This document shows positions 49,912 to 59,283 of a stretch of DNA of 64,000 bases, one piece after another. The first letter of the stretch is position 1. Each line of letters opens with the position of its first letter. The stretch is from NCBI GenBank assembly GCA_934193515.1, contig CAKPVJ010000008.1, positions 7,535 to 71,534 of the forward strand, given 5' to 3'. Source of the stretch: an uncultured Megasphaera sp. (GTDB lineage: Bacteria > Bacillota > Negativicutes > Veillonellales > Megasphaeraceae). The position numbers were made by a program, and so were the translations under genes. The notes below the pieces were generated by a model that was not told the DNA's origin, ran no database searches, and saw only the letters and a program-made list of their open reading frames with translations.

Positions 49912-50708
49912 TGATGAAACATGTCTTATCGATTGCCGGTACTGACCCGTCCGGCGGTGCCGGTGCGGCAGCGGACTGCAAGACGTTTTGCGCGCACGGT
50001 TGTTTTGCCATGAATGTTATTACGGCTGTCGTTTCGCAGAATACCCAGGGCGTGCGGGGCTATATGGATGTCACGTCGGAACTGATTGCCTCGCAGATGG
50101 ATGCCGTGTTTGAAGATATTGCTGTCGATGCAGTCAAAATTGGCATGGTCAGCAATCCGGATACGATACGCATCATAGCGGACAAAATGAAACAGTATCA
50201 GCCGGCTGTTGTAGTTATCGATCCGGTCATGGTAGCGACCAGCGGCCATCGATTGTTGCAGCCGGAAGCAGAACAGACACTGAAAGACGTGCTGATTCCG
50301 CTGGCCGATGTACTGACGCCGAATATCCCAGAAGCCGAAGTACTGACGGGCCAATCCATTCAGACTTGCGAAGATATGGAACAAGCTGCCAAGACGATTG
50401 CCGCGATGGGAGCCCGTGCGGTATTGGTAAAAGGCGGCCACCGCAGCAGCGATGCGACAGATGTTCTGTATGATGGGCAGCGCTTCCATCATTTTACAGG
50501 GAAACGGGTACAGAGTACCAGCACGCACGGCACGGGATGCACGTTGTCCAGCGCGATTGCTGCCAATCTTGCCAACGGCAAGCCGCTGGAAGACGCTGTG
50601 AAAGCGGCCAAAGAGTATGTCTTTCAAGGGATTTGCCATGCCGAACCGATTGGCAAGGGACATGGGCCGCTCAACCATTTTTATGCTTGGAGCAGCAATA
50701 TGCTGTAA
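49911..50708 (+). CDS. thiD: Hydroxymethylpyrimidine/phosphomethylpyrimidine kinase
   Basis: 265 residues. It phosphorylates HMP and HMP-P in thiamine synthesis or salvage. Typical marks: S-I-A-G-T-D-P-S-G-G-A-G near the start, D-P-V-M-V-A-T-S-G, V-L-V-K-G-G-H and the anion hole S-T-H-G-T-G-C-T-L-S-S-A. The ATG at 49911 overlaps the upstream stop; a TTG at 49905 is also possible with AGGAG at the right distance. No other thiamine gene or TPP riboswitch is seen near it. Confidence 0.92.
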   Translation: MMKHVLSIAGTDPSGGAGAAADCKTFCAHGCFAMNVITAVVSQNTQGVRGYMDVTSELIASQMDAVFEDIAVDAVKIGMVSNPDTIRIIADKMKQYQPAVVVIDPVMVATSGHRLLQPEAEQTLKDVLIPLADVLTPNIPEAEVLTGQSIQTCEDMEQAAKTIAAMGARAVLVKGGHRSSDATDVLYDGQRFHHFTGKRVQSTSTHGTGCTLSSAIAANLANGKPLEDAVKAAKEYVFQGICHAEPIGKGHGPLNHFYAWSSNML

Positions 50709-50827
50709 AATTATAAAAATGTTTTATATTTGTTTATCATTTAGTTATAATTACTTGGTATACTTAGAAAAAACACGGTGAAAAATAAACGCACGAAGGT
50801 TTTTCGGACAGGAAGGGAGACATTATC

Positions 50828-51688
50828 ATGAAATTTTCATTGAAACGAACCGTCTTGGCAGCAGCCGCTTTTGCCATGATGGGAACTGCAGCATGGGCAG
50901 CTACACCGGCAGATACGTATAAAGAAGCAGTCAACAATATGATTAACCATCCGCAAGGTGAATATACGATGCAGGTACAGGCGAAAATGCCGTTTGTCGG
51001 TGAAGGAAACTGTACGGCTAAGTTTGACGTGCAGGCAGAACCATTTGTCAGCAAGGCAGAATTTTCAGCATCTGCTTTGGGACAGTCTTCCCCAACTGTA
51101 CAGGGATATATCGAACAGGATGGGAAAAAACTGATATATTATTATGACGGTCAGTATGCAAAACTGGACGGTGAAAAAACAAATAAAAACAGCTGGGTAA
51201 AGAATACGATTGATTTAAAGAGTGCCGTACCGGTTGCCAAACAAATTGCCGGCGTGCATAATGTATTGGCCGGTGTCAAAGACGTAACGGCTCAGGGCGA
51301 TGTCTATACGGTCACGTATGATATGTCCAAGATTTATACGGCAGGAGATGAAAAAGAATGGATGAAGCAGGGAGCCAAAGCCAATGACGTAAAAATTTTG
51401 AGAGATGTATTGCTGGCGCTGCAGCAAACCGGCGATGTCAAAGCGGCTGTCACGATAGATTCCTCTACGAAGCGGATTACTAAAGTTGAAATACCGCTGA
51501 CGGACCATATCCGCAGTATTACAGCGGCTGTGATGAAAGACAATGCCTCTTTGAAAGACAAGGAAGATATATTGAAATTTATCAATATGAGTGAAGTTTC
51601 CCTGTCGATTGAATGCACGGCATTGCCGAAAGGAATGAATTTGACTATTCCGCAAGACGTAAAGAAACATGCAAAAGAATATAAATAG
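50828..51688 (+). CDS. Secreted protein of unknown function
   Basis: 286 residues. Clear signal peptide, cleavage after A-W-A near residue 24. The mature part is mostly beta, with alternating strands and phrases such as G-Y-I-E-Q-D-G-K-K-L-I-Y-Y-Y-D-G-Q-Y-A-K-L, and I-T-K-V-E-I-P-L-T-D-H. The overall pattern resembles LolA/LppX-like or DUF6612-type periplasmic proteins, which is a guess from pattern only. It stands alone, with a terminator after it. Confidence 0.7.
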   Translation: MKFSLKRTVLAAAAFAMMGTAAWAATPADTYKEAVNNMINHPQGEYTMQVQAKMPFVGEGNCTAKFDVQAEPFVSKAEFSASALGQSSPTVQGYIEQDGKKLIYYYDGQYAKLDGEKTNKNSWVKNTIDLKSAVPVAKQIAGVHNVLAGVKDVTAQGDVYTVTYDMSKIYTAGDEKEWMKQGAKANDVKILRDVLLALQQTGDVKAAVTIDSSTKRITKVEIPLTDHIRSITAAVMKDNASLKDKEDILKFINMSEVSLSIECTALPKGMNLTIPQDVKKHAKEYK

Positions 51689-51701
51689 ATAGTTTATCCA
51701 T

Positions 51702-51751
51702 GAGGCAATATCATACCAACGCAATATTTGGGATGATATTGCCGTTTTTTC
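51702..51751 (+). terminator. Intrinsic terminator
   Basis: GGCAATATCAT (51703-51713) pairs with ATGATATTGCC (51733-51743), followed by a T-run. Confidence 0.9.
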
Positions 51752-52048
51752 ATCATTATGTATGAATAAAAATCATTGAAAAACAGGTTTTTTGTAAAAT
51801 GCATACATTTTACACGAAAATTTTGCTCAATTCAGAGAAATTTGCCTGCATATTATTGACATAGAAAGAGAAATAACGGAAAATATGAGAGAAGGATAAA
51901 TCCAGGATTGTTCGTTATATCTGAAGACAGACGTCCATCCATAGTAAAGAGCGGCTGGTCATGGAGTGTTTGTCTGTAAAGGAGAGTCTCTTTGGAGACT
52001 GTTTGGTGCAGTGAGAACGGATAAAATTTATTATGGGAGGTAACTATT
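51752..52048 (+). other. Leader region of the RNase J gene
   Basis: TTGACA at 51856-51861 is a -35 box with only a weak -10 (GAAAAT) 17 bases on. That would leave a leader of about 155 bases. It holds the hairpin AGTCTC/GAGACT (near 51986-52001) and a TCCAT/ATGGA pair around it. RNases often control their own mRNA through leader structure, so this may be a self-control region, which is inference. Confidence 0.4.
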
Positions 52049-53710
52049 TTGGCTAAAAAGGAAAAACTCATGGTCATTCCTTTGGGCGGGCTGGGTGAAA
52101 TCGGCAAAAATATGACAGTCATCCAATACGGAAATGATATTATTGTCATTGATGCCGGCTTGGCTTTTCCGGATGATGACATGTTCGGTATTGACTTAGT
52201 AATTCCTGATATGAGTTATTTGATTGAAAACAGGGATAAAGTTCGGGCCGTCGTCATTACTCATGGACACGAAGACCACATTGGCAGCTTGGCATATTTG
52301 CTGAATGAAGTCAATGTACCTGTCTACGCTACGAAGCTGGTATGCGGCCTTATTGAAGGCAAGTTAAAGGAAAATCATATTACAAATTACGAATTGAATG
52401 AAGTGCATCACGGCGATGAAGTGCAGATTGGTTGCATGAAAGTAGGATTTATCCATACGAACCATTCTATTCCTGATGCGAGTGCATTGTATTTCAAAAC
52501 ACCGGTAGGGACGATTGTGCATACTGGGGACTTCAAAATGGACTTGACGCCTGTAGACGGGCTGCTCATGGATATCCATAAATTTGCAGATTTGGGGCGC
52601 CGCGGCGTACTGCTGCTCATGTCGGACAGCACGAATGCGGAACGGCCGGGATATACAGAATCGGAAATGACCGTAGGCCATGCATTCCGCAAGGCATTTC
52701 GGGCTGCTAAGGGCCGTATTATTTTGGCGACATTTGCTTCCAATATTTCCCGTATTCAGCAGGCTATCAATACAGCCGTACAGTTTAAACGCAAAGTTAC
52801 GGTATTGGGGCGCAGCATGGTCAACAACGTGCAGATTGCCATGGAACTGGGCTACTTGGATGTGCCGGAAGGCGTCTTGATTGAACCGGATGAGCTGAAC
52901 CGTTATCCGGAAGATCAGGTATTAATCCTGACGACAGGCAGCCAAGGGGAACCGATGGCAGGGCTTTCACGCATGGCATCAAATAACCACCGCAGCGTCA
53001 GCATTATTCCTGGGGATACTGTTATTATTTCAGCTACGCCGATTCCAGGCAATGAAACCGGTGTAGGCCGTACGATTGATAATCTGATGAAACTGGGAGC
53101 TACGGTTATTGCTGGTCGGGATAAGAAAATTCACGTATCAGGCCATGCGAGCCAGGAAGAATTAAAATTGATGCTGGATTTGATTCGCCCGAAATACTTT
53201 ATTCCGGTACACGGCGAATACCGCATGCTCAAACAGCATGGTGATTTGGCCGTCATGATGGGCGTAAACAAAGACCATGTTCTCATTGGCGACAACGGCC
53301 AGATTTTTGAATTTTCCAATCGATCCGGTCATAAGACAGGCCATGTCAATGCCGGCCGTGTTTTCGTTGATGGCTTAGGTGTCGGCGATGTAGGCAACAT
53401 CGTTATTCGCGACCGCCAGCAGCTGGCTATGGAAGGGGTCGTCATTGTCGTCATGACGCTGGCCAAGGGCACAAGCCATGCATTGGCAGGCCCGGATATT
53501 GTATCCCGCGGTTTTGTCTATGTCCGTGATTCGGAAGAATTAATCAGCGAAGCCCATGACCGCGTAGCAGCCGTACTGGAACGCTGCGAAGCAGGAAATA
53601 TTCGGGAATGGGCCGTTATTAAATCGCAGGTACGGGATACATTGAGCCGCTACTTGTATGAAAAAACCCGTCGGCGTCCGATGATTCTGCCGATTATTAT
53701 GGAAGTATAG
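52049..53710 (+). CDS. rnj: Ribonuclease J
   Basis: 553 residues, normal length. It is the Firmicute-type 5'-exo/endonuclease for mRNA decay and rRNA maturation. The metallo-beta-lactamase motif T-H-G-H-E-D-H-I-G (71-79) is present, followed by the beta-CASP domain (S-D-S-T-N-A, T-F-A-S-N-I-S-R) and V-S-G-H-A-S-Q-E-E. The TTG start at 52049 has GGGAGG 8 bases upstream. Only one copy is in the window, so J1 or J2 cannot be told. Confidence 0.94.
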   Translation: MAKKEKLMVIPLGGLGEIGKNMTVIQYGNDIIVIDAGLAFPDDDMFGIDLVIPDMSYLIENRDKVRAVVITHGHEDHIGSLAYLLNEVNVPVYATKLVCGLIEGKLKENHITNYELNEVHHGDEVQIGCMKVGFIHTNHSIPDASALYFKTPVGTIVHTGDFKMDLTPVDGLLMDIHKFADLGRRGVLLLMSDSTNAERPGYTESEMTVGHAFRKAFRAAKGRIILATFASNISRIQQAINTAVQFKRKVTVLGRSMVNNVQIAMELGYLDVPEGVLIEPDELNRYPEDQVLILTTGSQGEPMAGLSRMASNNHRSVSIIPGDTVIISATPIPGNETGVGRTIDNLMKLGATVIAGRDKKIHVSGHASQEELKLMLDLIRPKYFIPVHGEYRMLKQHGDLAVMMGVNKDHVLIGDNGQIFEFSNRSGHKTGHVNAGRVFVDGLGVGDVGNIVIRDRQQLAMEGVVIVVMTLAKGTSHALAGPDIVSRGFVYVRDSEELISEAHDRVAAVLERCEAGNIREWAVIKSQVRDTLSRYLYEKTRRRPMILPIIMEV

Positions 53711-53729
53711 AATTGTATAGTATATGTTG

Positions 53730-53760
53730 ACAGCGGAGGTATTTTGCCTCCGCTGTTTAC
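53730..53760 (+). terminator. Hairpin after the RNase J gene
   Basis: A perfect 10 bp stem (ACAGCGGAGG with CCTCCGCTGT) with a short T-containing tail; a moderate terminator. Confidence 0.65.
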
Positions 53761-53883
53761 GGTCATAGGGCAGGCAGCAGCAGACGTATCTGCAGCGCAC
53801 AGCAGTACGGCTGTGCCGGGTGCAGGATGGTTTGCGAGACTGCTTCTGCTGCATTATCTGAAACAGAGAAGGGAGAGGATTTC

Positions 53884-54840
53884 ATGGAACAGAAGCGTGT
53901 GACACCGATTACAACAGCAGGGTGTTTTGCTGCTATTATGTTGATTTTAGCGCTTCTTAGTACCTATCTGCCGTTTTTTTCATTTATAGGTTATTTTATT
54001 ATGCCGATTCCCATGACGATTTTGTTTGTAAAATATGGGCTGCGGCAGGCCGTGATGCTGGGCGTAACGGCTGGTATTCTGATGGGAATTTTTATTGACC
54101 CGCTGACAGCCGTCGTGCAGATTGCTACCTTTGGCGCCGTCGGCATTGCCATGGGGGCAGGGTTTCGGGAAAAATGGCCGCCTGCCAAGCTCCTCATGGG
54201 AGTGACGGCCGCTCTCATCGGTACGGCTATTGGCCTGATGGCGCTTATGTATGCCGTCATGGATGTCAACATCGTATCCATGCTGCAGGATGTGTTTGAT
54301 ACATTTATGCAGGAAGCGCTGCAGCAGTATCAAGCCAGCGGCATGTCGGAAATCCAGCTGGCCGAAACGAAAGCCCAGCTCGAAGAAATACGGCGCCAGC
54401 TGCCAACGATGCTGCCTATGTTTCTTTGTTTATCTATGGCGATTATTGCGTATATAAATGTGAAGGTTTCCCAATTTTTCCTGCAGCGTCTGGGATTTGA
54501 TGTTAGACCTTTTTTGCCAATTCGTTATTGGGAAATGTCTCGCGGTGTGATATACTTATACATATTGGCATTGGTTATGAAATATTGGGGGACGACCCGT
54601 TCTATCGATTGGCTGAACAGTATCGGTCTCAACCTCAATCAAATGGCATTCTTTTTCATTTGCATTCAAGGCCTTGCCTTTTTATTTTATTTCCTCGACC
54701 GCCGCTTTCATATTAGCACAGGTCTGCAGGCAGTCATCATCGTTTTGTTTTTTGTGATGCCGGTCTTTTCCTATGCCGCTTTTATTATGGGGCTGATAGA
54801 CCTGCTGGCCAATATTCGTAAAAAGCAAAACATGACGTAA
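53884..54840 (+). CDS. yybS: YybS/DUF2232 family membrane protein
   Basis: 318 residues from ATG 53884, which has GGGAGAGG upstream. About eight membrane segments, with a soluble helical loop (about 135-180, Gln/Glu-rich). The family is of unknown function and lies next to gdpP, rplI and dnaB in many Firmicutes, as here. The lipid- or substrate-binding component role proposed for similar folds is not testable from sequence. Confidence 0.85.
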   Translation: MEQKRVTPITTAGCFAAIMLILALLSTYLPFFSFIGYFIMPIPMTILFVKYGLRQAVMLGVTAGILMGIFIDPLTAVVQIATFGAVGIAMGAGFREKWPPAKLLMGVTAALIGTAIGLMALMYAVMDVNIVSMLQDVFDTFMQEALQQYQASGMSEIQLAETKAQLEEIRRQLPTMLPMFLCLSMAIIAYINVKVSQFFLQRLGFDVRPFLPIRYWEMSRGVIYLYILALVMKYWGTTRSIDWLNSIGLNLNQMAFFFICIQGLAFLFYFLDRRFHISTGLQAVIIVLFFVMPVFSYAAFIMGLIDLLANIRKKQNMT

Positions 54841-54858
54841 CACGCAGGGGGCGGAAAA

Positions 54859-56874
54859 ATGTTTAAAAAATTGCTGTCAAGACGGAATGAAGAACCTGTT
54901 TTTCTGATTATGGTCTTGCTGCTCGCTGTCATCGCCATATATAACTGGATTATCGCGCTGCTGGCGCTGATTCTGATTATAGGCGCCTATGTACTGACGC
55001 GTAAGAATACGACAGAACGAAACCGGGAAATCAGTCAGTTTTTTGATGCGATTTCCCAAAGCGTAGACCAGGCATCTACGTATGCAGTGCAGAATCTTCC
55101 GATTGGCATTGCCATTGTGGATATGCAGTCCAGCCTTTGCTGGGCCAACAGCGTATTTCGCGACTGGGTCGGCGATATCGACAATGACCAGAAGCTGGAT
55201 CACATTATGCCCAACCTTAATATCGATAAGTTTTGGGGAAAATTTGGCTATTTCTTTGAACATATTGGCGAACGGTATTACCGCGTCGTCTACAAGTATT
55301 TACAGACCGAAGGGTCTGACGACGACAACTATTTGATTCTGTATTTTGAAGATATTACGGAAACAGAAATCCAAAAGATGAATTGTATTGCCTCTGTGCC
55401 TGTTTTTTGTGATATTGAAATCGATAACATGGAAGAAGTCGCCAAAGGGATGTCAGCTGTACAGCAGGCGACGCTGTGGACGAATGTCAATAACTGCCTG
55501 CTGGATGAATTGACGGCAGTAGACGGTTTTGTCCGTTCGTACGGCAATGAAAAATATTTTGCCTGCTTGAGCCGCAAAGCCTTGGATACGCTTAAAGAAG
55601 ACAACTTTTCTTTTTTGGAAAAAATTCGCATGATTCATACGGTAAACCGTATTCCTGTGACACTGAGTATCGGCGTAGCCGCATTTCCGGAAGAAGTTAT
55701 GACGGCAGGCATGGCCAATTTTAATGAATTGGCTGACAAGGCCCGGGCCGGACTGGATTTGGCATTGGGACGCGGCGGCGACCAGGTCGTCGTTTATGAA
55801 GAAGACGGCTCGCCTCATTTTTATGGCGGCAAGACCCGTTCTGTTGAGAAAAATACGCGTGTCCGTGCCAGAGTCGTGGCCCAGGCAATTCGGGAACTCA
55901 TTGATACCAGCGAATGCGTTCTCATCATGGGACATGAACGGGAAGATTATGACAGTATTGGTTCGGCTGTCGGCGTAGCGCATATGGCACGCCTGGTCGG
56001 TAAGCCGGTTCATATTATTGTCAGCAAGCAGACCGATGCGATTTGCCGCTTGGAAAAACAGATACTTGACGTACCTGCCTTTAAAGATTTGCTTATTTCA
56101 GCAGAAATGGCGCAGGATTTGTGCAACAGTCAGACACTGCTGTTTATTGTCGATACGCATCGGCCGGATATGACCGTTTCTCCGGAATTGATTGACAAGA
56201 CAGATCGGCGCGTCGTTATTGACCATCATCGCCGCAGCAGTGATTTTATCAAAAAACCGCTGCTTACGTATACAGAACCGTCCAGTTCTTCTACTAGTGA
56301 ACTGGTCACTGAACTGCTGCAGTACTACCAGGAAGATATTGAACTGGAAAAAATTGAAGCGACAGCTTTGTATGCAGGCATCATTGTCGATACGAAAAAT
56401 TTTGCCGTGCAGACCGGCGTGCGCACCTTTGATGCAGCGGCGTACTTGCGGCGAAGCGGTGCCGATCCGGAAATCGTGCGGGAATTGTTCAGCTTTGATT
56501 TTGAAACCGTGCGGGACAGAGCGCGTATCTTATCTGACGCCAAGATTGATGACGGCGTTGCGATGGCAGTCTGCCCGCCGGGTACACAGAATGTGACCAT
56601 CGTAGCTGCGCAGATTGCCGATACGCTGATTAATATAGACAATGTGTCAGCCAGCTTTACCTTTTATGAATTAAGCAGCGACTGCATTGGCATCAGCGCG
56701 CGTTCCAAAGGCGAGATTAATGTACAGCTGGTCATGGAAGCGCTGGGCGGCGGCGGCCATCGGACCGTAGCCGGAGCCCAGGTAAAAGGGCGTTCCTTAA
56801 CAGAAACCCAGGGCGATGTCATGGCTGCGCTGCATGAAGTATTAAATAAAAATAAGGAGAATGAGAAAGAATGA
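54859..56874 (+). CDS. gdpP: Cyclic-di-AMP phosphodiesterase GdpP
   Basis: 671 residues. Two membrane helices (about 14-46), a PAS-type domain (about 70-170), a degenerate GGDEF domain (about 175-315, with S-Y-G-N-E-K-Y instead of the G-G-D-E-F loop) and the DHH/DHHA1 phosphodiesterase. Catalytic acids and His are in place: H359-E-R-E-D-Y-D365, D432-x-H434, D455-H-H457, and G-G-G-G-H-R near the end. It degrades c-di-AMP, which controls potassium and wall homeostasis. It overlaps rplI by 4 bases. Confidence 0.94.
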   Translation: MFKKLLSRRNEEPVFLIMVLLLAVIAIYNWIIALLALILIIGAYVLTRKNTTERNREISQFFDAISQSVDQASTYAVQNLPIGIAIVDMQSSLCWANSVFRDWVGDIDNDQKLDHIMPNLNIDKFWGKFGYFFEHIGERYYRVVYKYLQTEGSDDDNYLILYFEDITETEIQKMNCIASVPVFCDIEIDNMEEVAKGMSAVQQATLWTNVNNCLLDELTAVDGFVRSYGNEKYFACLSRKALDTLKEDNFSFLEKIRMIHTVNRIPVTLSIGVAAFPEEVMTAGMANFNELADKARAGLDLALGRGGDQVVVYEEDGSPHFYGGKTRSVEKNTRVRARVVAQAIRELIDTSECVLIMGHEREDYDSIGSAVGVAHMARLVGKPVHIIVSKQTDAICRLEKQILDVPAFKDLLISAEMAQDLCNSQTLLFIVDTHRPDMTVSPELIDKTDRRVVIDHHRRSSDFIKKPLLTYTEPSSSSTSELVTELLQYYQEDIELEKIEATALYAGIIVDTKNFAVQTGVRTFDAAAYLRRSGADPEIVRELFSFDFETVRDRARILSDAKIDDGVAMAVCPPGTQNVTIVAAQIADTLINIDNVSASFTFYELSSDCIGISARSKGEINVQLVMEALGGGGHRTVAGAQVKGRSLTETQGDVMAALHEVLNKNKENEKE

Positions 56875-57317
56875 AAGTTATATTACTGCAAGATGTCAAA
56901 AAATTGGGTAAAAAAGGGGAAATCATTGACGTATCCGAAGGATATGGCCGCAACTTTTTGCTGCCCCGCAAATTAGCTGCGCCTGGTACGGCAGAAAATA
57001 TCAATGATGCCAAACAAAAACAGGCCGCAGCCAAACATAAAGCGCAGGTTGCTTCGGATGAAGCCCTTATTTTGGCAAGCCAGCTGAAAAAAGTAGAATT
57101 GACGATTCCCGTAAAAGTAGGCGAAGGCGGCAAAGTATTTGGTGCCATTACCGGCAAAAATATCAGCGAAGCAGCGAAAAAGCAGTATGATATTGATTTA
57201 GACAAGAAAAAAGTAGAAATCAAAGAACCGATTAAATCATTAGGGACATACGATGTCGTTATTCGTGTACATCCTTCCATTACAAGCGTCATTACGGTTC
57301 ACGTTGTAGAAGGATAA
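56871..57317 (+). CDS. rplI: 50S ribosomal protein L9
   Basis: 148 residues, normal length. N-terminal domain with G-K-K-G-E-I-I-D-V-S-E-G-Y-G-R-N-F-L-L-P-R, the long connecting helix (about 45-75) and the C-terminal domain. Binds 23S rRNA in the large subunit. Translation coupled to gdpP. Confidence 0.97.
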   Translation: MKVILLQDVKKLGKKGEIIDVSEGYGRNFLLPRKLAAPGTAENINDAKQKQAAAKHKAQVASDEALILASQLKKVELTIPVKVGEGGKVFGAITGKNISEAAKKQYDIDLDKKKVEIKEPIKSLGTYDVVIRVHPSITSVITVHVVEG

Positions 57318-57362
57318 ACAGGGACCGGATGCCGATATCTATGTTGGCAATAAGGGGACATA

Positions 57363-59270
57363 ATGAAAGAATTACTGGATAAATTATTACAGCGCCATAA
57401 GTATTTGGAACCGACGGCGGAGGAAGAACTTCGCCGTCAGGTCAATGTGCTTTACGGCGCTTTTACTAGTCTGATAGGGTCTGAAAAAATGGTGCTGCGG
57501 GCCAGCAAATACGCTGCGCTGTCGTATGTCCATTCAGAAGATCCCAGACGGCGTTTGGTCGGACTGCAGCGCCTCGTCTATGAAGATGCTTCGTATGATA
57601 AGCTGCCGCAGGACGATGAAGTTATTGACGTACTCAATGAATTAGAAAATATTTTGGCAGAAATGCTGGCACGACAAGCTGTGGAAGACCGGCTGGAAAA
57701 GAAAATTTCCCAGCGAATGGAAGAAAAGCAGCAGGAATATGTCCAAGAAATCAAAATGCAGCTGATTCGCGAAGAACTGCATGATGTAGAAACGCCGCAG
57801 TCCAAACGAAAGCTGGAAGAATTGAAGCGGCTCGATGCCATTCATCTCAACGAATCGATTATGCAGCGTGTTCGTCCGAAAAAGCTGCAGGCTGTCATCG
57901 GGCAGGAACGTGCCGTCGAAGCCATGCAGAGTAAATTAGCCTCGGCATATCCGCAGCATTTACTGTTGTACGGACCGCCGGGAGTGGGAAAAACGACAGC
58001 GGCGCGCATTATTTTAAAGGAAGCGCAGCGGCTGCCGTTTACCCCGTTTGGCCCAGATGCGCCGTTTATTGAAACAGATGGCACAACGCTGCGCTGGGAT
58101 GCCAGAGATATGACCAATCCGCTTATTGGTTCGGTCCATGACCCGATTTATCAAGGGGCACGGCACGACTTGGCAGATACAGGCATTCCGGAACCCAAGC
58201 CGGGACTGGTTACGGAAGCGCACGGCGGGATTCTTTTTATTGATGAAATCGGTGAAATGGACCCAATGCTGCTCAATAAACTGCTGAAGGTATTGGAAGA
58301 TAAGCGGGTGAAGTTTGAATCGGCTTACTACGATGAAGAGGACCCGAATGTACCACAGTATATCAAAAAACTGTTTGCTGAAGGCGCGCCTGCCGATTTT
58401 GTCCTTATTGGCGCTACGACGCGGGACCCGTCGGAAATCAATCCGGCGATTCGTTCACGCTGCGCAGAAATCTTTTTTGAACCGCTCGTGCCGCAGGATA
58501 TACAGAAAATTGTTGAAAATGCGGCCAAAGAACTGCAGGCAGACTTGGAAGATGGCGCGGCACAGCTTATCAGCTCTTTTACGATTGAAGGCCGAAAGGC
58601 TGTTAATATTTTGGCAGACGCCTATGGCTTGGCTGTCTATCAGGCGGGCTGCAAAGACCATGTTGTCATTACGAAGCAGCATGTGCACCGCGTAGCACAG
58701 ATTAGCCGTTTGGTACCGTATGTAATGAAAAAAGCATCGGATACGCCTGCTGTCGGCAAAGTATTCGGGCTGGGTGTATCCGGATATTTGGGTTCGGCTA
58801 TTGAAATTGAAGCTGTCGCGTTTCCAGCTCGTTCTCCCGGCAAGGGCTATTACCGGTTTAATGATACAGCCGGCTCTATGGCCAAGGATTCCATGTTTAA
58901 TGCAGCTGCAGTTGTTCGCAGCATAACCGGGAAAGAACTGTCTGACTATGATGTCAACATCAATTTTGTCGGCGGCGGCAATATTGACGGGCCGTCAGCT
59001 GGCTGTGCCATTACGACGGCTTTGATTTCAGCGATTACGCATACACCGGTACGGCAGGATATGGCGCTTACCGGCGAAATTTCCGTACAGGGCAATGTAA
59101 AACCCGTCGGCGGTGTTTTTGAAAAGGCCTACGGCGCCAAGCAGGCTGGCATGAAAGGGATTGTTATCCCGAATGAAAATGAACAGGATATTCCGGCGCA
59201 TCATTTAGCACTGCAGATATACAGTGCCGCAACCATACAGGACGTGTTGGATTTGATGCTGGTACAATAG
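57363..59270 (+). CDS. Lon-family ATP-dependent protease (LonC/LonB-like)
   Basis: 635 residues. It lacks the N-terminal substrate domain of classical Lon. A coiled N-terminal part (about 1-170) precedes the AAA+ module (Walker A L-Y-G-P-P-G-V-G-K-T-T near 202-212; Walker B G-I-L-F-I-D-E-I-G-E-M). The proteolytic domain carries D-G-P-S-A-G-C-A with the catalytic Ser and K-P-V-G-G-V-F-E-K with the catalytic Lys, so it should be active. It is soluble. Its place between rplI and dnaB is common in Clostridia and Negativicutes. Confidence 0.9.
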   Translation: MKELLDKLLQRHKYLEPTAEEELRRQVNVLYGAFTSLIGSEKMVLRASKYAALSYVHSEDPRRRLVGLQRLVYEDASYDKLPQDDEVIDVLNELENILAEMLARQAVEDRLEKKISQRMEEKQQEYVQEIKMQLIREELHDVETPQSKRKLEELKRLDAIHLNESIMQRVRPKKLQAVIGQERAVEAMQSKLASAYPQHLLLYGPPGVGKTTAARIILKEAQRLPFTPFGPDAPFIETDGTTLRWDARDMTNPLIGSVHDPIYQGARHDLADTGIPEPKPGLVTEAHGGILFIDEIGEMDPMLLNKLLKVLEDKRVKFESAYYDEEDPNVPQYIKKLFAEGAPADFVLIGATTRDPSEINPAIRSRCAEIFFEPLVPQDIQKIVENAAKELQADLEDGAAQLISSFTIEGRKAVNILADAYGLAVYQAGCKDHVVITKQHVHRVAQISRLVPYVMKKASDTPAVGKVFGLGVSGYLGSAIEIEAVAFPARSPGKGYYRFNDTAGSMAKDSMFNAAAVVRSITGKELSDYDVNINFVGGGNIDGPSAGCAITTALISAITHTPVRQDMALTGEISVQGNVKPVGGVFEKAYGAKQAGMKGIVIPNENEQDIPAHHLALQIYSAATIQDVLDLMLVQ

Positions 59271-59283
59271 GAGAGTAAACAGT

